Assembly: GCF_004341085.1 (NCBI RefSeq)
Contig: NZ_SLXW01000004.1
Coordinates: 310,001-374,000 of the forward strand
DNA from: Sphingomonas sp. PP-CE-1G-424
Lineage (GTDB): Bacteria > Pseudomonadota > Alphaproteobacteria > Sphingomonadales > Sphingomonadaceae
DNA: 64,000 nt
Direction: 5' to 3'
Position numbers and translations under genes: made by a program. The notes below the pieces were generated by a model, which saw only the letters and a list, made by a program, of their open reading frames with translations, did no database searches and was not told where the DNA came from. Positions 27,139-36,447 of the stretch are shown piece after piece (position 1 is the stretch's first letter; each line of letters opens with the position of its first letter).

Positions 27139-27455
27139 TGGCGTCGCAGCGTATCAAGAAGGGTGACAAGGTCATCGTCCTGTCCGGCAAGGACAAGGGC
27201 AAGACCGGTGAAGTCACCGTCTCCATGCCGAAGACCGACAAGGTCGTCGTATCGGGCGTCAACATCGCCGTGCGCCACACCAAGCCGACTCAGGGTGACC
27301 CGCAGGGTGGCCTGATCCGCAAGGAAGCACCGATGCACGTTTCGAAGGTCGCGCACGTGACCGCCGACGGCAAGCCGACCCGCGTCCGCTTCGAGGAGCA
27401 GGACGGCAAGAAGGTCCGCGTCGCCGTCAAGACCGGGGAGAAGATCAATGGTTGA
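27138..27455 (+). CDS. rplX: Ribosomal protein uL24
   Basis: A 105-residue protein with an N-terminal KOW motif ([20 protein letters not shown]) and a loop [20 protein letters not shown]. The start at 27138 shares one base with the rplN stop. Its end overlaps rplE by 8 nt. It is one of the two assembly initiator proteins of the 50S subunit. Confidence 0.97.
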   Translation: MASQRIKKGDKVIVLSGKDKGKTGEVTVSMPKTDKVVVSGVNIAVRHTKPTQGDPQGGLIRKEAPMHVSKVAHVTADGKPTRVRFEEQDGKKVRVAVKTGEKING

Positions 27456-28071
27456 TCAGAACACTGGCGCTGAGAACACCGGCACCGAGGCCGTCTACGT
27501 CGCGCGCATGCGCAAGCTGTACGACGAGACGATCATCAAGGCGATGACCGAGAAGTTCGGTTACAAGAACGTCATGGAGATCCCGCGGCTCGACAAGATC
27601 GTGCTGAACATGGGCGTCGGCGAAGCCACGCAGGACAAGAAGAAGGTCGACCAGGCTGCTTCCGAAATGGAGCTGATCGCCGGCCAGAAGCCTGTCGTGA
27701 CGAAGGCCAAGAAGTCGATCGCGCAGTTCAAGCTGCGTGAAGGCATGCCGATCGGCGTGAAGGTCACCCTTCGCCGCGAGCGCATGTACGAGTTCCTCGA
27801 CCGTTTCATCACGATCGCTCTTCCCCGCGTCCGCGATTTCCGCGGCCTCAACCCGAAGAGCTTCGATGGCCGTGGCAACTATGCCTGCGGTATCAAGGAG
27901 CAGATCGTGTTCCCAGAAATCAGCTATGACCGGGTCGACAAGGTCCGCGGCATGGATGTGATCGTAACGACGACCGCAAAGACCGACGACGAGGCTCGCG
28001 AGCTTCTCCGTCTGTTCGGTTTCCCGTTCCCGATCGAAGACGACGCTGCTGACGAGAAGAAGGCAGCTTAA
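27448..28071 (+). CDS. rplE: Ribosomal protein uL5
   Basis: A 207-residue protein. The core begins about residue 18 ([20 protein letters not shown]) after a short hydrophilic extension, and includes [20 protein letters not shown] and [20 protein letters not shown]. It binds 5S rRNA. The C-terminal tail is acidic and Ala-rich. Confidence 0.97.
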   Translation: MVDQNTGAENTGTEAVYVARMRKLYDETIIKAMTEKFGYKNVMEIPRLDKIVLNMGVGEATQDKKKVDQAASEMELIAGQKPVVTKAKKSIAQFKLREGMPIGVKVTLRRERMYEFLDRFITIALPRVRDFRGLNPKSFDGRGNYACGIKEQIVFPEISYDRVDKVRGMDVIVTTTAKTDDEARELLRLFGFPFPIEDDAADEKKAA

Positions 28072-28078
28072 CTACCAA

Positions 28079-28111
28079 CCGCCGCCCCTGACCTCGTGTC
28101 ACGGGCGGCGC
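28079..28111 (+). promoter_or_regulatory. Hairpin between rplE and rpsN
   Basis: CCGCCGCCC can pair with GGGCGGCG, with TGA/TCA inside. No T-run follows. In Escherichia coli, S8 binds its own mRNA near the rplE start, so an RNA structure near this boundary could have a similar role. This is speculation. Confidence 0.35.
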
Positions 28112-28136
28112 TTCAGGAAAGAAAGAACTTAAGTCG

Positions 28137-28442
28137 ATGGCGAAACTGAGTTCAGTCAACAAGAACGAGCGCCGCAAGCGCATGGTCAAGCAGTATGCCC
28201 CGAAGTACGCGGCACTGAAGGCAATCGCAGCGGACAAGACGCTCGACGACGGTGAGCGTCTGATCGCTCGCCTCAAGATGGCGGCACTGCCGCGCAACGC
28301 GAACCCGACCCGCATCCGTAACCGGTGCGAGCTGACCGGTCGCCCGCGCGCCTATTACCGCAAGTTCCGGCTCTGCCGTATTCAGCTGCGTGATCTGGCC
28401 AACAAGGGCCTCATCCCCGGCGTCACGAAGTCGAGCTGGTAA
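28137..28442 (+). CDS. rpsN: Ribosomal protein uS14
   Basis: A 101-residue protein of the zinc-independent long form: the usual CXXC zinc motifs are absent and the conserved [20 protein letters not shown] block is present. It belongs to the 30S head. Confidence 0.97.
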   Translation: MAKLSSVNKNERRKRMVKQYAPKYAALKAIAADKTLDDGERLIARLKMAALPRNANPTRIRNRCELTGRPRAYYRKFRLCRIQLRDLANKGLIPGVTKSSW

Positions 28443-28452
28443 GGACTAAATC

Positions 28453-28848
28453 ATGGCAGTGACCGATCCCCTGGGTGATTTGCTCACCCGTATCCGTAAT
28501 GGCCAGCGCGCGAAGAAGGACTCCGTCCTCACGCCGGCGTCGAAGCTGCGCGTCCGCGTGCTCGACGTTCTGCAGCGCGAAGGCTATATCCGTGGCTACA
28601 GCGAAGAGCAGATGGGCCCCGCGGCCGGCCTTCGCATCGAGCTGAAGTATTTCGAGGGCCAGCCTGCGATTAAGCACGTTGCGCGCGTCTCGAAGCCCGG
28701 CCGTCGCGTCTATTCCGGCTCGCAGGAACTCCCGCGCGTCCGTAACGGCCTCGGCATCACCATCGTCTCGACGCCCCGCGGCGTGCTTTCGGATTCCGAA
28801 GCGCGCGAGCAGAACGTCGGCGGCGAAGTCCTCGCGGAGGTGTTCTGA
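28453..28848 (+). CDS. rpsH: Ribosomal protein uS8
   Basis: A 131-residue protein ([20 protein letters not shown]) with the C-terminal signature [20 protein letters not shown]. It binds the central domain of 16S rRNA. The stop shares one base with the rplF start. Confidence 0.98.
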   Translation: MAVTDPLGDLLTRIRNGQRAKKDSVLTPASKLRVRVLDVLQREGYIRGYSEEQMGPAAGLRIELKYFEGQPAIKHVARVSKPGRRVYSGSQELPRVRNGLGITIVSTPRGVLSDSEAREQNVGGEVLAEVF

Positions 28849-29381
28849 TGAGCCGCATTGGTAAGAAGCCGGTCACCGTACCGGCAGGCATCACGCCGAC
28901 CATCGAGAACAAGCAGCTGACGATGAAGGGCCCCAAGGGTACCCTCAAGATGCCGCTTCGCGACGAGATCAGCTACACGATCGAAGACGGCGGCATTTCG
29001 GTGCAGCCGGCCAACGACACCAAGCGTGCTCGCGCGTTCTGGGGCATGCAGCGGACCATGGTGCAGAACCTGGTCACCGGCGTGTCGGAAGGCTTCACCA
29101 AGAAGCTGCTGATCACCGGTGTCGGCTATCGTGCCGCCGCGCAGGGTCGCAACCTCAAGCTGCAGCTCGGCTACAGCCACGACGTCAACATCGACGTGCC
29201 GGAGGGGATCGAAGTCAAGACCCCCGACAACACGACGATCGAGATCTCGGGTTCGGACAAGCAGATGGTCGGTCAGCTGGCCGCGGAAATTCGTCAGTGG
29301 CGCAAGCCCGAGCCTTACAAGGGCAAGGGTATCAAGTACGACGGCGAGTTCATCTTCCGCAAGGAAGGGAAGAAGAAGTAA
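28848..29381 (+). CDS. rplF: Ribosomal protein uL6
   Basis: A 177-residue protein with two repeated alpha/beta domains and the signature [11 protein letters not shown] near the C-terminus. One-base overlaps with rpsH and rplR. Confidence 0.98.
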   Translation: MSRIGKKPVTVPAGITPTIENKQLTMKGPKGTLKMPLRDEISYTIEDGGISVQPANDTKRARAFWGMQRTMVQNLVTGVSEGFTKKLLITGVGYRAAAQGRNLKLQLGYSHDVNIDVPEGIEVKTPDNTTIEISGSDKQMVGQLAAEIRQWRKPEPYKGKGIKYDGEFIFRKEGKKK

Positions 29382-29737
29382 TGACCAAGGGACTTTCTCT
29401 TTTCGCCAAGCGGCGTCGCCGCAACCGTACCGCGCTCCGCGCACGTGCAGGCACCCGTCCGCGGTTGTCGGTGCATCGCTCGGGCAAGCACATCTATGCC
29501 CAGGTGATCGACGATGCCGCCGGCACGACGGTCGCATCGGCCTCGACGCTGGAGAAGGACGTGCGCGGCACGTCCGGCGCCAACATCGACGCGGCGACTT
29601 CGGTCGGCAAGCGCGTCGCCGAGGCTGCCAAGGCAGCGGGCGTGACCCAGGTCGTGTTCGATCGCGGCGGCTTCCTCTACCACGGTCGCGTGAAGGCTCT
29701 TGCCGATGCCGCGCGCGAAGCCGGATTGGAGTTCTAA
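29381..29737 (+). CDS. rplR: Ribosomal protein uL18
   Basis: A 118-residue protein starting [20 protein letters not shown], with the 5S rRNA-binding core ([20 protein letters not shown]) and C-terminal [20 protein letters not shown]. The start overlaps the rplF stop. Confidence 0.97.
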   Translation: MTKGLSLFAKRRRRNRTALRARAGTRPRLSVHRSGKHIYAQVIDDAAGTTVASASTLEKDVRGTSGANIDAATSVGKRVAEAAKAAGVTQVVFDRGGFLYHGRVKALADAAREAGLEF

Positions 29738-29740
29738 GAC

Positions 29741-30535
29741 ATGGCTGACGAAAACAACACGCCGGCAGTAATCGCTCCCGAGACGACCGCACAGGACGTC
29801 ACGGCTCAGAATGTCCCGCAGAGCACTGGCTACCAGGGCAACAACGGTGGCGGTCGCGGTCGCGGCGGTCCCGGTGGCGGCGGCGGCGGTGGTCGTGGTG
29901 GCCCCGGTGGCAACCGCAGCGGTGGCCCAGGCGGCAACCGCGGTGGTCGCGACGGCGGTCGCGGTCGCGACAATCGTGGCGGTCGTCCTGGTGCGGACGA
30001 TGGCGGCGAAGAGCTGATCGAAAAGCTGGTGCACATCAACCGCGTCTCGAAGACGGTCAAGGGCGGTAAGCGCTTCGGCTTCGCAGCGCTGGTCGTCGTC
30101 GGCGACGGCAAGGGTCGTGCAGGCTTCGGCCATGGCAAGGCACGCGAAGTGCCGGAAGCCATCTCGAAGGCGACGGCTGCTGCCAAGAAGAAGATGGTTC
30201 GCGTTCCGTTGAAGGACGGTCGCACGCTGCATCATGACGGCAACGGTCACTTCGGTGCCGGCAAGGTCACGCTGCGGTCGGCGCCTCAGGGTACGGGCAT
30301 CATCGCCGGTGGCCCGATGCGCGCAGTCTTCGAATCGCTGGGCGTTGCGGACGTTGTGACCAAGTCGGTCGGCACGTCGAACCCCTACAACATGATCCGC
30401 GCCACGTTCGAGGCCCTTGGCGAGCAGACCTCGCCCAAGGCCGTCGCACAGCGTCGCGGCAAGAAGATCGCCGACCTGCTCGGCCATGGTGGTTCGAAGA
30501 CCGCCGAGGCCGATGCAGCTGCGATCACGGAGTAA
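29741..30535 (+). CDS. rpsE: Ribosomal protein uS5 with Gly/Arg-rich N-terminal extension
   Basis: A 264-residue protein, about 90-100 residues longer than most S5. Residues 1-30 are Thr/Ala/Gln-rich and residues 31-90 are a low-complexity Gly/Arg run with repeated RGG and GGPGG units. The normal S5 core then begins near [20 protein letters not shown] and ends with the usual [12 protein letters not shown]5 contributes to mRNA unwinding at the entry channel and to decoding fidelity. The extension is in frame, starts with a good ATG 3 nt after rplR, and has no alternative start at the core. Confidence 0.96.
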   Translation: MADENNTPAVIAPETTAQDVTAQNVPQSTGYQGNNGGGRGRGGPGGGGGGGRGGPGGNRSGGPGGNRGGRDGGRGRDNRGGRPGADDGGEELIEKLVHINRVSKTVKGGKRFGFAALVVVGDGKGRAGFGHGKAREVPEAISKATAAAKKKMVRVPLKDGRTLHHDGNGHFGAGKVTLRSAPQGTGIIAGGPMRAVFESLGVADVVTKSVGTSNPYNMIRATFEALGEQTSPKAVAQRRGKKIADLLGHGGSKTAEADAAAITE

Positions 30536-30541
30536 GCGATC

Positions 30542-30718
30542 ATGGCAACCATCAAGATCACGCAGACCGGTTCGCCGATCCGCCGCGAGAAGGACCAGCG
30601 CGCAACGCTGATCGGTCTCGGTCTCAACAAGATGCACAAGACCCGCGAGCTGGAAGACAGCCCAGAGGTCCGCGGCATGATCCGCAAAGTGCAGCACATG
30701 GTGTCGGTAGAAGGCTGA
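30542..30718 (+). CDS. rpmD: Ribosomal protein uL30
   Basis: A 58-residue protein: [40 protein letters not shown], then [16 protein letters not shown]. It is complete, starts 6 nt after rpsE and ends at a TGA at 30716. A terminator-like hairpin lies 31 nt after it. Confidence 0.97.
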   Translation: MATIKITQTGSPIRREKDQRATLIGLGLNKMHKTRELEDSPEVRGMIRKVQHMVSVEG

Positions 30719-30749
30719 GCCTTCACGCTACCTAGTGACAAATACCGGG

Positions 30750-30777
30750 AAGGGGGCTAACGGCCCCCTTTCTTATT
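30750..30777 (+). terminator. Terminator-like hairpin between rpmD and rplO
   Basis: A perfect 8-bp stem (AAGGGGGC / GCCCCCTT, loop TAACG) runs into TTTCTTATTT. It looks like an intrinsic terminator in the 120-nt gap before rplO. Confidence 0.75.
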
Positions 30778-30838
30778 TCCGGATTCGAACCCGGCGATTT
30801 CAAACCAGCGCGTAACAAGCGAAAGCGAGTGCATTACC

Positions 30839-31381
30839 ATGAAGCTCAACGAACTCCGCGATAACGAAGGTGCCCGTAAGTCCAAGATGCGCGTCGGACG
30901 CGGCATCGGCTCGGGCAAGGGCAAGACCGCAGGCCGCGGCCAGAAGGGCCAGAAGAGCCGCGAGGGCGTGTCCATCGCCGGCTTCGAAGGCGGCCAGATG
31001 CCGTTGCACATGCGTCTGCCTAAGCGCGGCTTCAACAACATCTTCCGCAAGGACTTCGCAGAGGTCAACCTCGGCGCGATCCAGCTCGCGGTCGACGCCG
31101 GCAAGATCGAGGCTAACGCCACGCTCGACCACGACGCGCTGAAGGCCGCTGGCCTGGCACGCGGCGGCAAGGACGGCGTCCGCCTCCTCGCCAAGGGCGA
31201 GCTGACCACGGTCCTCTCGTTCACCGTCGACGGCGCGTCGAAGGGCGCGATCGAAGCGGTCGAGAAGATCGGCGGCAAGGTCGAGGTGATCCACTTCGTC
31301 CCCGCAGCCGAGAAGGCTGCCGCCAAGAAGGGCGTGAAGTACAAGGAGCGTGCGGCGCACAAGGCGTCGTTCAAGGCCTGA
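30839..31381 (+). CDS. rplO: Ribosomal protein uL15
   Basis: A 180-residue protein ([20 protein letters not shown]) with the Gly/Lys-rich N-terminal loop [16 protein letters not shown] and the conserved C-terminal half. It is bracketed by terminator-like hairpins, so it may be separately controlled from rpmD and secY. Confidence 0.97.
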   Translation: MKLNELRDNEGARKSKMRVGRGIGSGKGKTAGRGQKGQKSREGVSIAGFEGGQMPLHMRLPKRGFNNIFRKDFAEVNLGAIQLAVDAGKIEANATLDHDALKAAGLARGGKDGVRLLAKGELTTVLSFTVDGASKGAIEAVEKIGGKVEVIHFVPAAEKAAAKKGVKYKERAAHKASFKA

Positions 31382-31388
31382 CCTTGAT

Positions 31389-31424
31389 GGGGGAGGGGGC
31401 GCCGAATGCGCCTCCTCCCTTTTC
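31389..31424 (+). terminator. Intrinsic terminator after rplO
   Basis: GGGAGGGGGCGC pairs with GCGCCTCCTCCC (one mismatch, 5-nt loop) and is followed by TTTT. It separates rplO from secY. Confidence 0.75.
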
Positions 31425-31471
31425 GTTTGTGGCGCCTGAGACGCTCCGCCGCGGCACCCTTCACCATCTCT

Positions 31472-31604
31472 CCCCATCCCGTTCGTGCCGAGTAGAGGTC
31501 GAGCGCAGTCGAGAACTCGTATCGAGGTACAAGACCCAAGCGGGCAGTCCTTCGATACGCCGTCTCGACAAGCTCGACGTCTACTCGGGACGAACGGGAT
31601 GGGG
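31472..31604. repeat. Large dispersed inverted repeat (CCGTTCGTGCCGAGTAG type)
   Basis: Perfect outer arms CCCCATCCCGTTCG (31472-31485) and CGAACGGGATGGGG (31591-31604), continuing with GAGTAGAGGTCGAG and CTCGACGTCTACTC further in. It lies between rplO and secY. The size and mirrored arms fit a non-coding mobile repeat, but no terminal duplication or transposase is visible. Confidence 0.75.
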
Positions 31605-31774
31605 TTTCTTGGTCCGGGGTAACCCGTGTGGCAGGGTAAATCGATGGACGAGATGGTTCCCCCACTCGTCCATATGCCACCTAGCCATTAGACAAGCGCG
31701 CCCGTGCGCCTATATGAGCGGCGGGGGCGGTCACAACGCATCCCGCCTTCTTTGTTTCCAGGACGATCACACGC

Positions 31775-33139
31775 ATGGCATCCGCAGCCGACCAGATGGC
31801 GCAAAGCATCAGCCTTTCGAAATTCGCGAAGGCGACCGACCTCAAGAAGCGGTTGTGGTTCACGATCGGTGCGCTGATCATTTTCCGCCTGCTCAGCTAT
31901 GTCCCGCTGCCGGGTGTCGACCCGACCGCGCTCGGCCTGCTCTCGCAGCAGACGCAGGGCGGCGTGCTCGATTTCTTCAACACCTTCTCGGGTGGTTCGC
32001 TCAGCCGCATGTCGCTGATCGCGCTCGGCGTGATGCCCTACATCACCGCCTCGATCGTGGTGCAGCTCGCGACTTCGCTGTCGCCGACGCTCGCCGCCAT
32101 CAAGAAGGACGGCGAATCGGGCCGCAAGCGCCTCAACCAGTACACGCGCTACGGCACCGTCGGCCTGACCGCGGTGCAGGGCTATTTCATCGCCGTCGGC
32201 CTTGAGACGCTCGGCGCGGCACAGGGCATCCAGGCGGTCATCGAGCCCGGCATGATGTTCCGCGTCGCGGCGGTCATCTCGCTGATCGGCGGTACGATGT
32301 TCCTGATGTGGCTCGGCGAGCAGATCACCAGCCGCGGCATCGGCAACGGAGTCTCGTTGATCATCATGGCCGGCATCGTCGCGCATCTGCCCGTTACGCT
32401 GGTCAACCTGCTCGAAGGCGGCCGCTCCGGCTCGCTCGATCCGATCAAGCTGATCGGCATCGTCGTCGCGGTGGTCGTGCTGATCCTGTTCATCTGCTTC
32501 ATGGAGCGCGCGCAACGCCGCATCCTGATCCAGTATCCCAAGCGCCAGACGCAGCGCGGCATGCAGGCCGATCGCAGCCATCTCCCGCTGAAGATCAACA
32601 CTGCCGGCGTGATCCCGCCGATCTTCGCGTCGTCGCTGTTGCTGATGCCGCTGACGATTTCGCAGTTCGCCGGCCAGCGCGTCGCTGGTGAATCGAAGTG
32701 GGGTGACTTCATCATCACCCTCAACCAGTATCTGCAACACGGCAGCCCTGTGTACATGCTGCTGTACGGCGCCGGCATCATCTTCTTCTCGTTCTTCTAC
32801 ACCGCGGTCGTCTTCAACCCCGAGGAAACCGCCGACAATCTGAAGCGCAACGGCGGGTTCATCCCCGGCATCCGCCCGGGCAAGAACACCGAGAACTACT
32901 TCGATTACGTGCTGACGCGCATCACCGTGATCGGTGCGGCGTATCTGACGATCATCTGCCTGTTGCCGGAATATCTGGTGACCGCGTTGCAGATCCCGTT
33001 CTATCTCGGTGGCACCAGCCTGCTGATCGTCGTCAACGTGACGATGGACACGGTGACGCAGATCCAGTCGCACCTGCTGGCGCACCAGTATGGCGACCTG
33101 ATCAAGAAGGCGAAGCTCAAGGGCAATCGACTTCGCTAA
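31775..33139 (+). CDS. secY: Preprotein translocase subunit SecY
   Basis: A 454-residue, ten-helix membrane protein. The plug and pore region begins RLLSYVPLPGVDPTAL, and characteristic segments include SRMSLIALGVMPYITASIVV, GIGNGVSLIIMAGIVAHLP and the C-terminal loop FIPGIRPGKNTENYFDYVLTRI. It forms the channel with SecE (12776). It starts 393 nt after rplO, past a terminator and a large repeat. Confidence 0.98.
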   Translation: MASAADQMAQSISLSKFAKATDLKKRLWFTIGALIIFRLLSYVPLPGVDPTALGLLSQQTQGGVLDFFNTFSGGSLSRMSLIALGVMPYITASIVVQLATSLSPTLAAIKKDGESGRKRLNQYTRYGTVGLTAVQGYFIAVGLETLGAAQGIQAVIEPGMMFRVAAVISLIGGTMFLMWLGEQITSRGIGNGVSLIIMAGIVAHLPVTLVNLLEGGRSGSLDPIKLIGIVVAVVVLILFICFMERAQRRILIQYPKRQTQRGMQADRSHLPLKINTAGVIPPIFASSLLLMPLTISQFAGQRVAGESKWGDFIITLNQYLQHGSPVYMLLYGAGIIFFSFFYTAVVFNPEETADNLKRNGGFIPGIRPGKNTENYFDYVLTRITVIGAAYLTIICLLPEYLVTALQIPFYLGGTSLLIVVNVTMDTVTQIQSHLLAHQYGDLIKKAKLKGNRLR

Positions 33140-33191
33140 GCCGCGCGTCTAACGCGGTAAAAATCCTGCACGAACGAGGGGAGTGCGTTTC

Positions 33192-33842
33192 GTGAATATC
33201 ATCCTTCTTGGACCGCCCGGCGCGGGCAAGGGCACCCAAGCCGCCACGCTCGTCAGCGAGCGCGGCATGGTGCAGCTTTCGACCGGCGACATGCTGCGCG
33301 CAGCGGTCGCCGCCGGAACCCCGGTCGGCCTTCAGGCGAAGTCCGTGATGGAGTCCGGTGGTCTCGTTTCGGACGAGATCGTCTCAGGCATCATCGGCGA
33401 GCGTCTCGACCAGCCGGACACCGCGAACGGCGTCATCTTCGACGGCTATCCGCGCACGGCCGCGCAGGCCGAAGCGCTCGACGGTCTTCTCGCCGATCGC
33501 GGTCGCACGCTCGACTACGTCATCGAACTGGGCGTCGACGAGGCCGCATTGATCGACCGCGTCGTCGGCCGCTACACCTGCGCCAAGTGCGGCACGGGCT
33601 ATCACGATCGCTACAAGAAGCCGGTCGTTGCCGGCGTCTGCGACGTCTGCGGCTCGACCGAGTTCAAGCGCCGTCCGGACGACAATGCCGAGACGGTCCA
33701 CAACCGCATGGCCGAATACCGCGCGAAGACGGCACCGATCCTGCCGATCTACGACGCCCGAGGCTTGGTCCACCGCGTCGACGGGATGGCCGACATCGCG
33801 CACGTGGGCGCTGCGATCGCTGCGATTCTAGACAAGAAGTAA
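33192..33842 (+). CDS. adk: Adenylate kinase with zinc-finger LID
   Basis: A 216-residue protein. A GTG at 33192 gives the family-typical N-terminus (MNIILLGPPGAGKGTQ) and has AGGGGAG about 8 nt upstream; an in-frame GTG at 33183 lies too close to that site. The P-loop GPPGAGKGT, NMP-binding segment (LSTGDMLRAAV) and DGYPRT are intact. The LID has four Cys (CAKC...CDVC), so it is the long, zinc-binding form common in Gram-positives and some alphaproteobacteria. It interconverts ATP, ADP and AMP. secY-adk is a common pair. Confidence 0.96.
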   Translation: MNIILLGPPGAGKGTQAATLVSERGMVQLSTGDMLRAAVAAGTPVGLQAKSVMESGGLVSDEIVSGIIGERLDQPDTANGVIFDGYPRTAAQAEALDGLLADRGRTLDYVIELGVDEAALIDRVVGRYTCAKCGTGYHDRYKKPVVAGVCDVCGSTEFKRRPDDNAETVHNRMAEYRAKTAPILPIYDARGLVHRVDGMADIAHVGAAIAAILDKK

Positions 33843-33863
33843 GGGCGTTCCGCCCCCCTCTCC

Positions 33864-33967
33864 GTCATCCCGGCGAACGCCGGGACCCACGGATACGGCG
33901 GACCATGTGATGGCGCGCGACCACTACCCACTCCGCAACCATGGGTCCCGGCGTTCGCCGGGATGAC
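33864..33967. repeat. Dispersed inverted repeat (CGTCATCCCGGCGAACGCC type)
   Basis: Left arm CGTCATCCCGGCGAACGCCG and mirror right arm CGGCGTTCGCCGGGATGAC enclose about 65 nt, including GGGACCCACGG / CCATGGGTCCC. It is related to the CGTCATCC elements elsewhere. Confidence 0.8.
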
Positions 33968-34024
33968 TGGGAGGGGGATCGTGTGTCCGCGTCTTGAAGT
34001 GCTTTATCGAACAACCATCAACAT

Positions 34025-34186
34025 GACGAAATTGTCACCCCTCGGTCATCGCCCTGACCCCTGCCCGATCCTAGAGCGAACACGGGGCCAGCAATGGCAA
34101 CGCGAGTTTCCAGAGATCGGTGCCCGTCACTCCCGGGGGTACCGTGGGGGCCGGCGGGAAGGGTTCTTTCCGCCGGCCTTTCCGTT
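34025..34186 (+). ncRNA. Candidate small RNA or long leader
   Basis: No gene is visible from 33970 to the regulator gene at 34240. The stretch ends in a terminator-like stem (GGCCGGCGG 34149-34157 with CCGCCGGCC 34170-34178, then TTTCCGTTT). A terminator with no coding gene before it suggests a short non-coding transcript, or an attenuated leader of the two-component operon. I found no convincing promoter. Confidence 0.3.
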
Positions 34187-34239
34187 TATAAGGGCAGGAG
34201 ATGGTGACCGAAATCGGTGGCAGGGAAGGTGATACCGCG

Positions 34240-34932
34240 TTGAGCCGCAAGATCCTGATCGTCGAGGACGACGCCTCGACATCCGCCTATCTTGCCAAGG
34301 GTCTGGCTGAGGCCGGCCATGCAATCGAAGCGTGTGCAGACGGCCGCGACGGCCTGTTCTTGGCAAGCGAAGGCATCTTCGACCTCATCATCGCCGACCG
34401 CATGCTGCCGGGCCTGGATGGCCTGTCGATGGTCAGCGCGATTCGTGCCGCCGGTATCATCACGCCGGTCCTGATCCTGTCCGCGCTCGCCGCCGTCGAC
34501 GACCGCGTCGATGGGCTCAAGGCCGGCGCCGACGACTATCTCTGCAAGCCCTTCTCGTTCGCGGAACTCTCCGCACGAATTGAGGCCATGCTCCGCCGCT
34601 CCGACCGCGCCGCGACCGAGCCGCAAAAGACTAAGCTCTCCGTCGGCGACCTTGAGATCGACCTGCTCGCCCGCGCGGTCTCGCGCGCTGGCCGGTCGAT
34701 CCCGCTCGGCGCACGCGAATTCAACCTGCTCGAATTTCTTGCCCGCCATGCGGGCCAGGTCGTCACTCGCACGATGATGCTCGAGAAGATCTGGAACTAT
34801 CACTTCGACCCGGGCTCCAACGTCGTCGACGTCCATATCGGCCGTCTCCGCCGCAAGCTGGAGGAAGGTTTCCCGACGCCGATCTTGCACACGGTCCGCG
34901 GCGCAGGCTACCGGCTCGCCGTAGAAGGGTGA
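34240..34932 (+). CDS. OmpR-family response regulator
   Basis: A 230-residue regulator with an N-terminal receiver domain (KILIVEDD, phosphoacceptor Asp in LIIADRMLPG, Lys in CKPF) and a C-terminal winged-helix DNA-binding domain (REFNLLEFLARHAGQVVTRTMM, HIGRLRRKLE, VRGAGYRL). A TTG start at 34240 is preferred because GGGAAGGTG lies 8 nt upstream and the protein then begins directly at the domain. An in-frame ATG at 34201 would add 13 unconserved residues and has its site too close. It overlaps its histidine kinase gene by 4 nt. Confidence 0.88.
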   Translation: MSRKILIVEDDASTSAYLAKGLAEAGHAIEACADGRDGLFLASEGIFDLIIADRMLPGLDGLSMVSAIRAAGIITPVLILSALAAVDDRVDGLKAGADDYLCKPFSFAELSARIEAMLRRSDRAATEPQKTKLSVGDLEIDLLARAVSRAGRSIPLGAREFNLLEFLARHAGQVVTRTMMLEKIWNYHFDPGSNVVDVHIGRLRRKLEEGFPTPILHTVRGAGYRLAVEG

Positions 34933-36275
34933 TTCGCCTTTCGGTAACAGCCCGAATCGCGCTGCTTTCGATCGCGCTGGCGCTGATCTCCAATCTCGCG
35001 CTGGTCGGCTTCGTCTGGAAGACCACCAGCGCGGACGCGATCGACGCGATCCGGCGCGAGACCACCGAACAATCGGAAGCCCTGCGCGCGGTCTGGCGGA
35101 ACGGTGGCCTCCCCGCGATCCGTCAGGCGATCGACAGCGCAGTCGTCCCCGGCGACGTCTCGCTGGTCCTCGCGGTGGTCGACCCGAAGGGCAGGGCCGT
35201 CGTCGGCATCGCGCCCGAACGGCTCGCAGTCCCGCTTCGCATCACGCAGTTCCGCATCGCACGACTCGGCGCCGACGAACTCTGGTCAGCACGCGAGACG
35301 GGATACGCGCTCCACCCGCTTGGCAGCTACTGGCTGCTGACCGGCCGCAATCTCGACCTCATTGCCGCGGAGGAACGCGCGATCGAACGTGCCCTCGCGG
35401 TTGCCGTGTTCCTGTCGCTCGCGCTCGGCGTGGTCGGCGGGCTGGTCCTCACGCGATACGTCAGCCGCAGGCTCGACGGCATCGCCAAGGCCATCGAGGC
35501 GGCTGGCGAGGGCGACCTCTCTCGCCGCGTCGATATGATCGCGGGCGGGGGTGACGCGTTCGACCGCCTTGCCGCCCGCCTCAACGTCATGCTGGGCAAG
35601 CTCGAAGGGGTGATGGCCGAACTTCGGATCGTCACCGACAGCCTCGCCCACGACCTCCGCTCGCCGCTAGCGCGTCTGCGCACGAAGACCGAGCAGGCGG
35701 TGCTCATCGCCGATCCCGACGCTCGGGAAGCTGCGCTGGGCGGCCTCCTGGTCGAAACCGACCTAGTGATGCGCATGCTGACGATGGTGATCGAGATCAG
35801 CCGCTCGGGCTCGGTCTCGCGCGATCGCTTCATTGAGGTATCGCCCGCGAACCTGCTCGAGGAGATCGGCGAACTCTACGCGCCGGTGGCGGAGGATGCC
35901 GGCCTCGTCTTCACGATCGCGATCGACGACCGCCCGCCGCCGATGAAGCTCCACCGCGAGTTGATCAGCCAGGCGATCACCAACTTGATCGACAACGCGC
36001 TCCGTCACGGCGCCGGCGGTGGCGAAGTCACGCTCCGGATCGTCCACCGCACCGACGGCGTGGCGATCCAGGTCGAGGACCGCGGCCCCGGCATTGCCGC
36101 CTCCGACCGCGCTCAGGCGTTGAAGCGCTTCGGCCGCCTCGACAGTGCGCGGTCCACCCCCGGTGCGGGCCTCGGCATGGCCCTGATCGAAGCCGTCGCG
36201 CGGCTGCACGACGGCCATTTCGAACTCGCTGACAACGCCCCCGGCCTCGTCGCCCGCATAGTCCTCCCAGTCTGA
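34929..36275 (+). CDS. Membrane sensor histidine kinase
   Basis: A 448-residue kinase partner of the regulator at 34240 (ATGA overlap). Two transmembrane helices (about residues 8-28 and 155-175) enclose a periplasmic sensor of about 125 residues with no recognised fold. A HAMP linker follows (LTRYVSRRLDGIAKAIEAAG), then the dimerisation domain with His in SLAHDLRSPLARLR, and an ATPase domain with N, G1 (DRGPGI) and G2 (GAGLGMALIEA) boxes. The signal is unknown. The stop codon overlaps the first base of a dispersed repeat. Confidence 0.9.
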   Translation: MIRLSVTARIALLSIALALISNLALVGFVWKTTSADAIDAIRRETTEQSEALRAVWRNGGLPAIRQAIDSAVVPGDVSLVLAVVDPKGRAVVGIAPERLAVPLRITQFRIARLGADELWSARETGYALHPLGSYWLLTGRNLDLIAAEERAIERALAVAVFLSLALGVVGGLVLTRYVSRRLDGIAKAIEAAGEGDLSRRVDMIAGGGDAFDRLAARLNVMLGKLEGVMAELRIVTDSLAHDLRSPLARLRTKTEQAVLIADPDAREAALGGLLVETDLVMRMLTMVIEISRSGSVSRDRFIEVSPANLLEEIGELYAPVAEDAGLVFTIAIDDRPPPMKLHRELISQAITNLIDNALRHGAGGGEVTLRIVHRTDGVAIQVEDRGPGIAASDRAQALKRFGRLDSARSTPGAGLGMALIEAVARLHDGHFELADNAPGLVARIVLPV

Positions 36276-36397
36276 TCCTCCCCCGCAAGGGGGAGGTGGC
36301 GGGCGCTTGCCAGACGGAGGGGGAGGAAAAGGTAACCTCGGTCGCGTGTCCTCCCCCTCCGTCGCTACGCGCCACCTCCCCCTGGCGGGGGAGGATT
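36275..36397. repeat. Dispersed inverted repeat (TCCTCCCCCGC type)
   Basis: Arms ATCCTCCCCCGCAAGGGGGA and its mirror CCTCCCCCTGGCGGGGGAGG, with GACGGAGGGGGAGG / CCTCCCCCTCCGTC inside. It starts on the last base of the kinase stop codon. Copies at 14828-14950 and, split, around 20401-20884. Confidence 0.85.
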
Positions 36398-36447
36398 AGC
36401 AGTGGCAACCGGTTGACCTACACAGCGACCGCGGCGAGACCGTGCCC

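Noticed and set aside
31688-33085. Minus-strand open frame opposite secY
   Set aside because: Composition is Asp/Arg/Gln/His-rich with no domain, while secY is unmistakable on the other strand.
36275-36397. Repeat after the histidine kinase considered as an operon terminator
   Set aside because: No T-run on either side, and it matches the dispersed family at 14828; it may still slow transcription.
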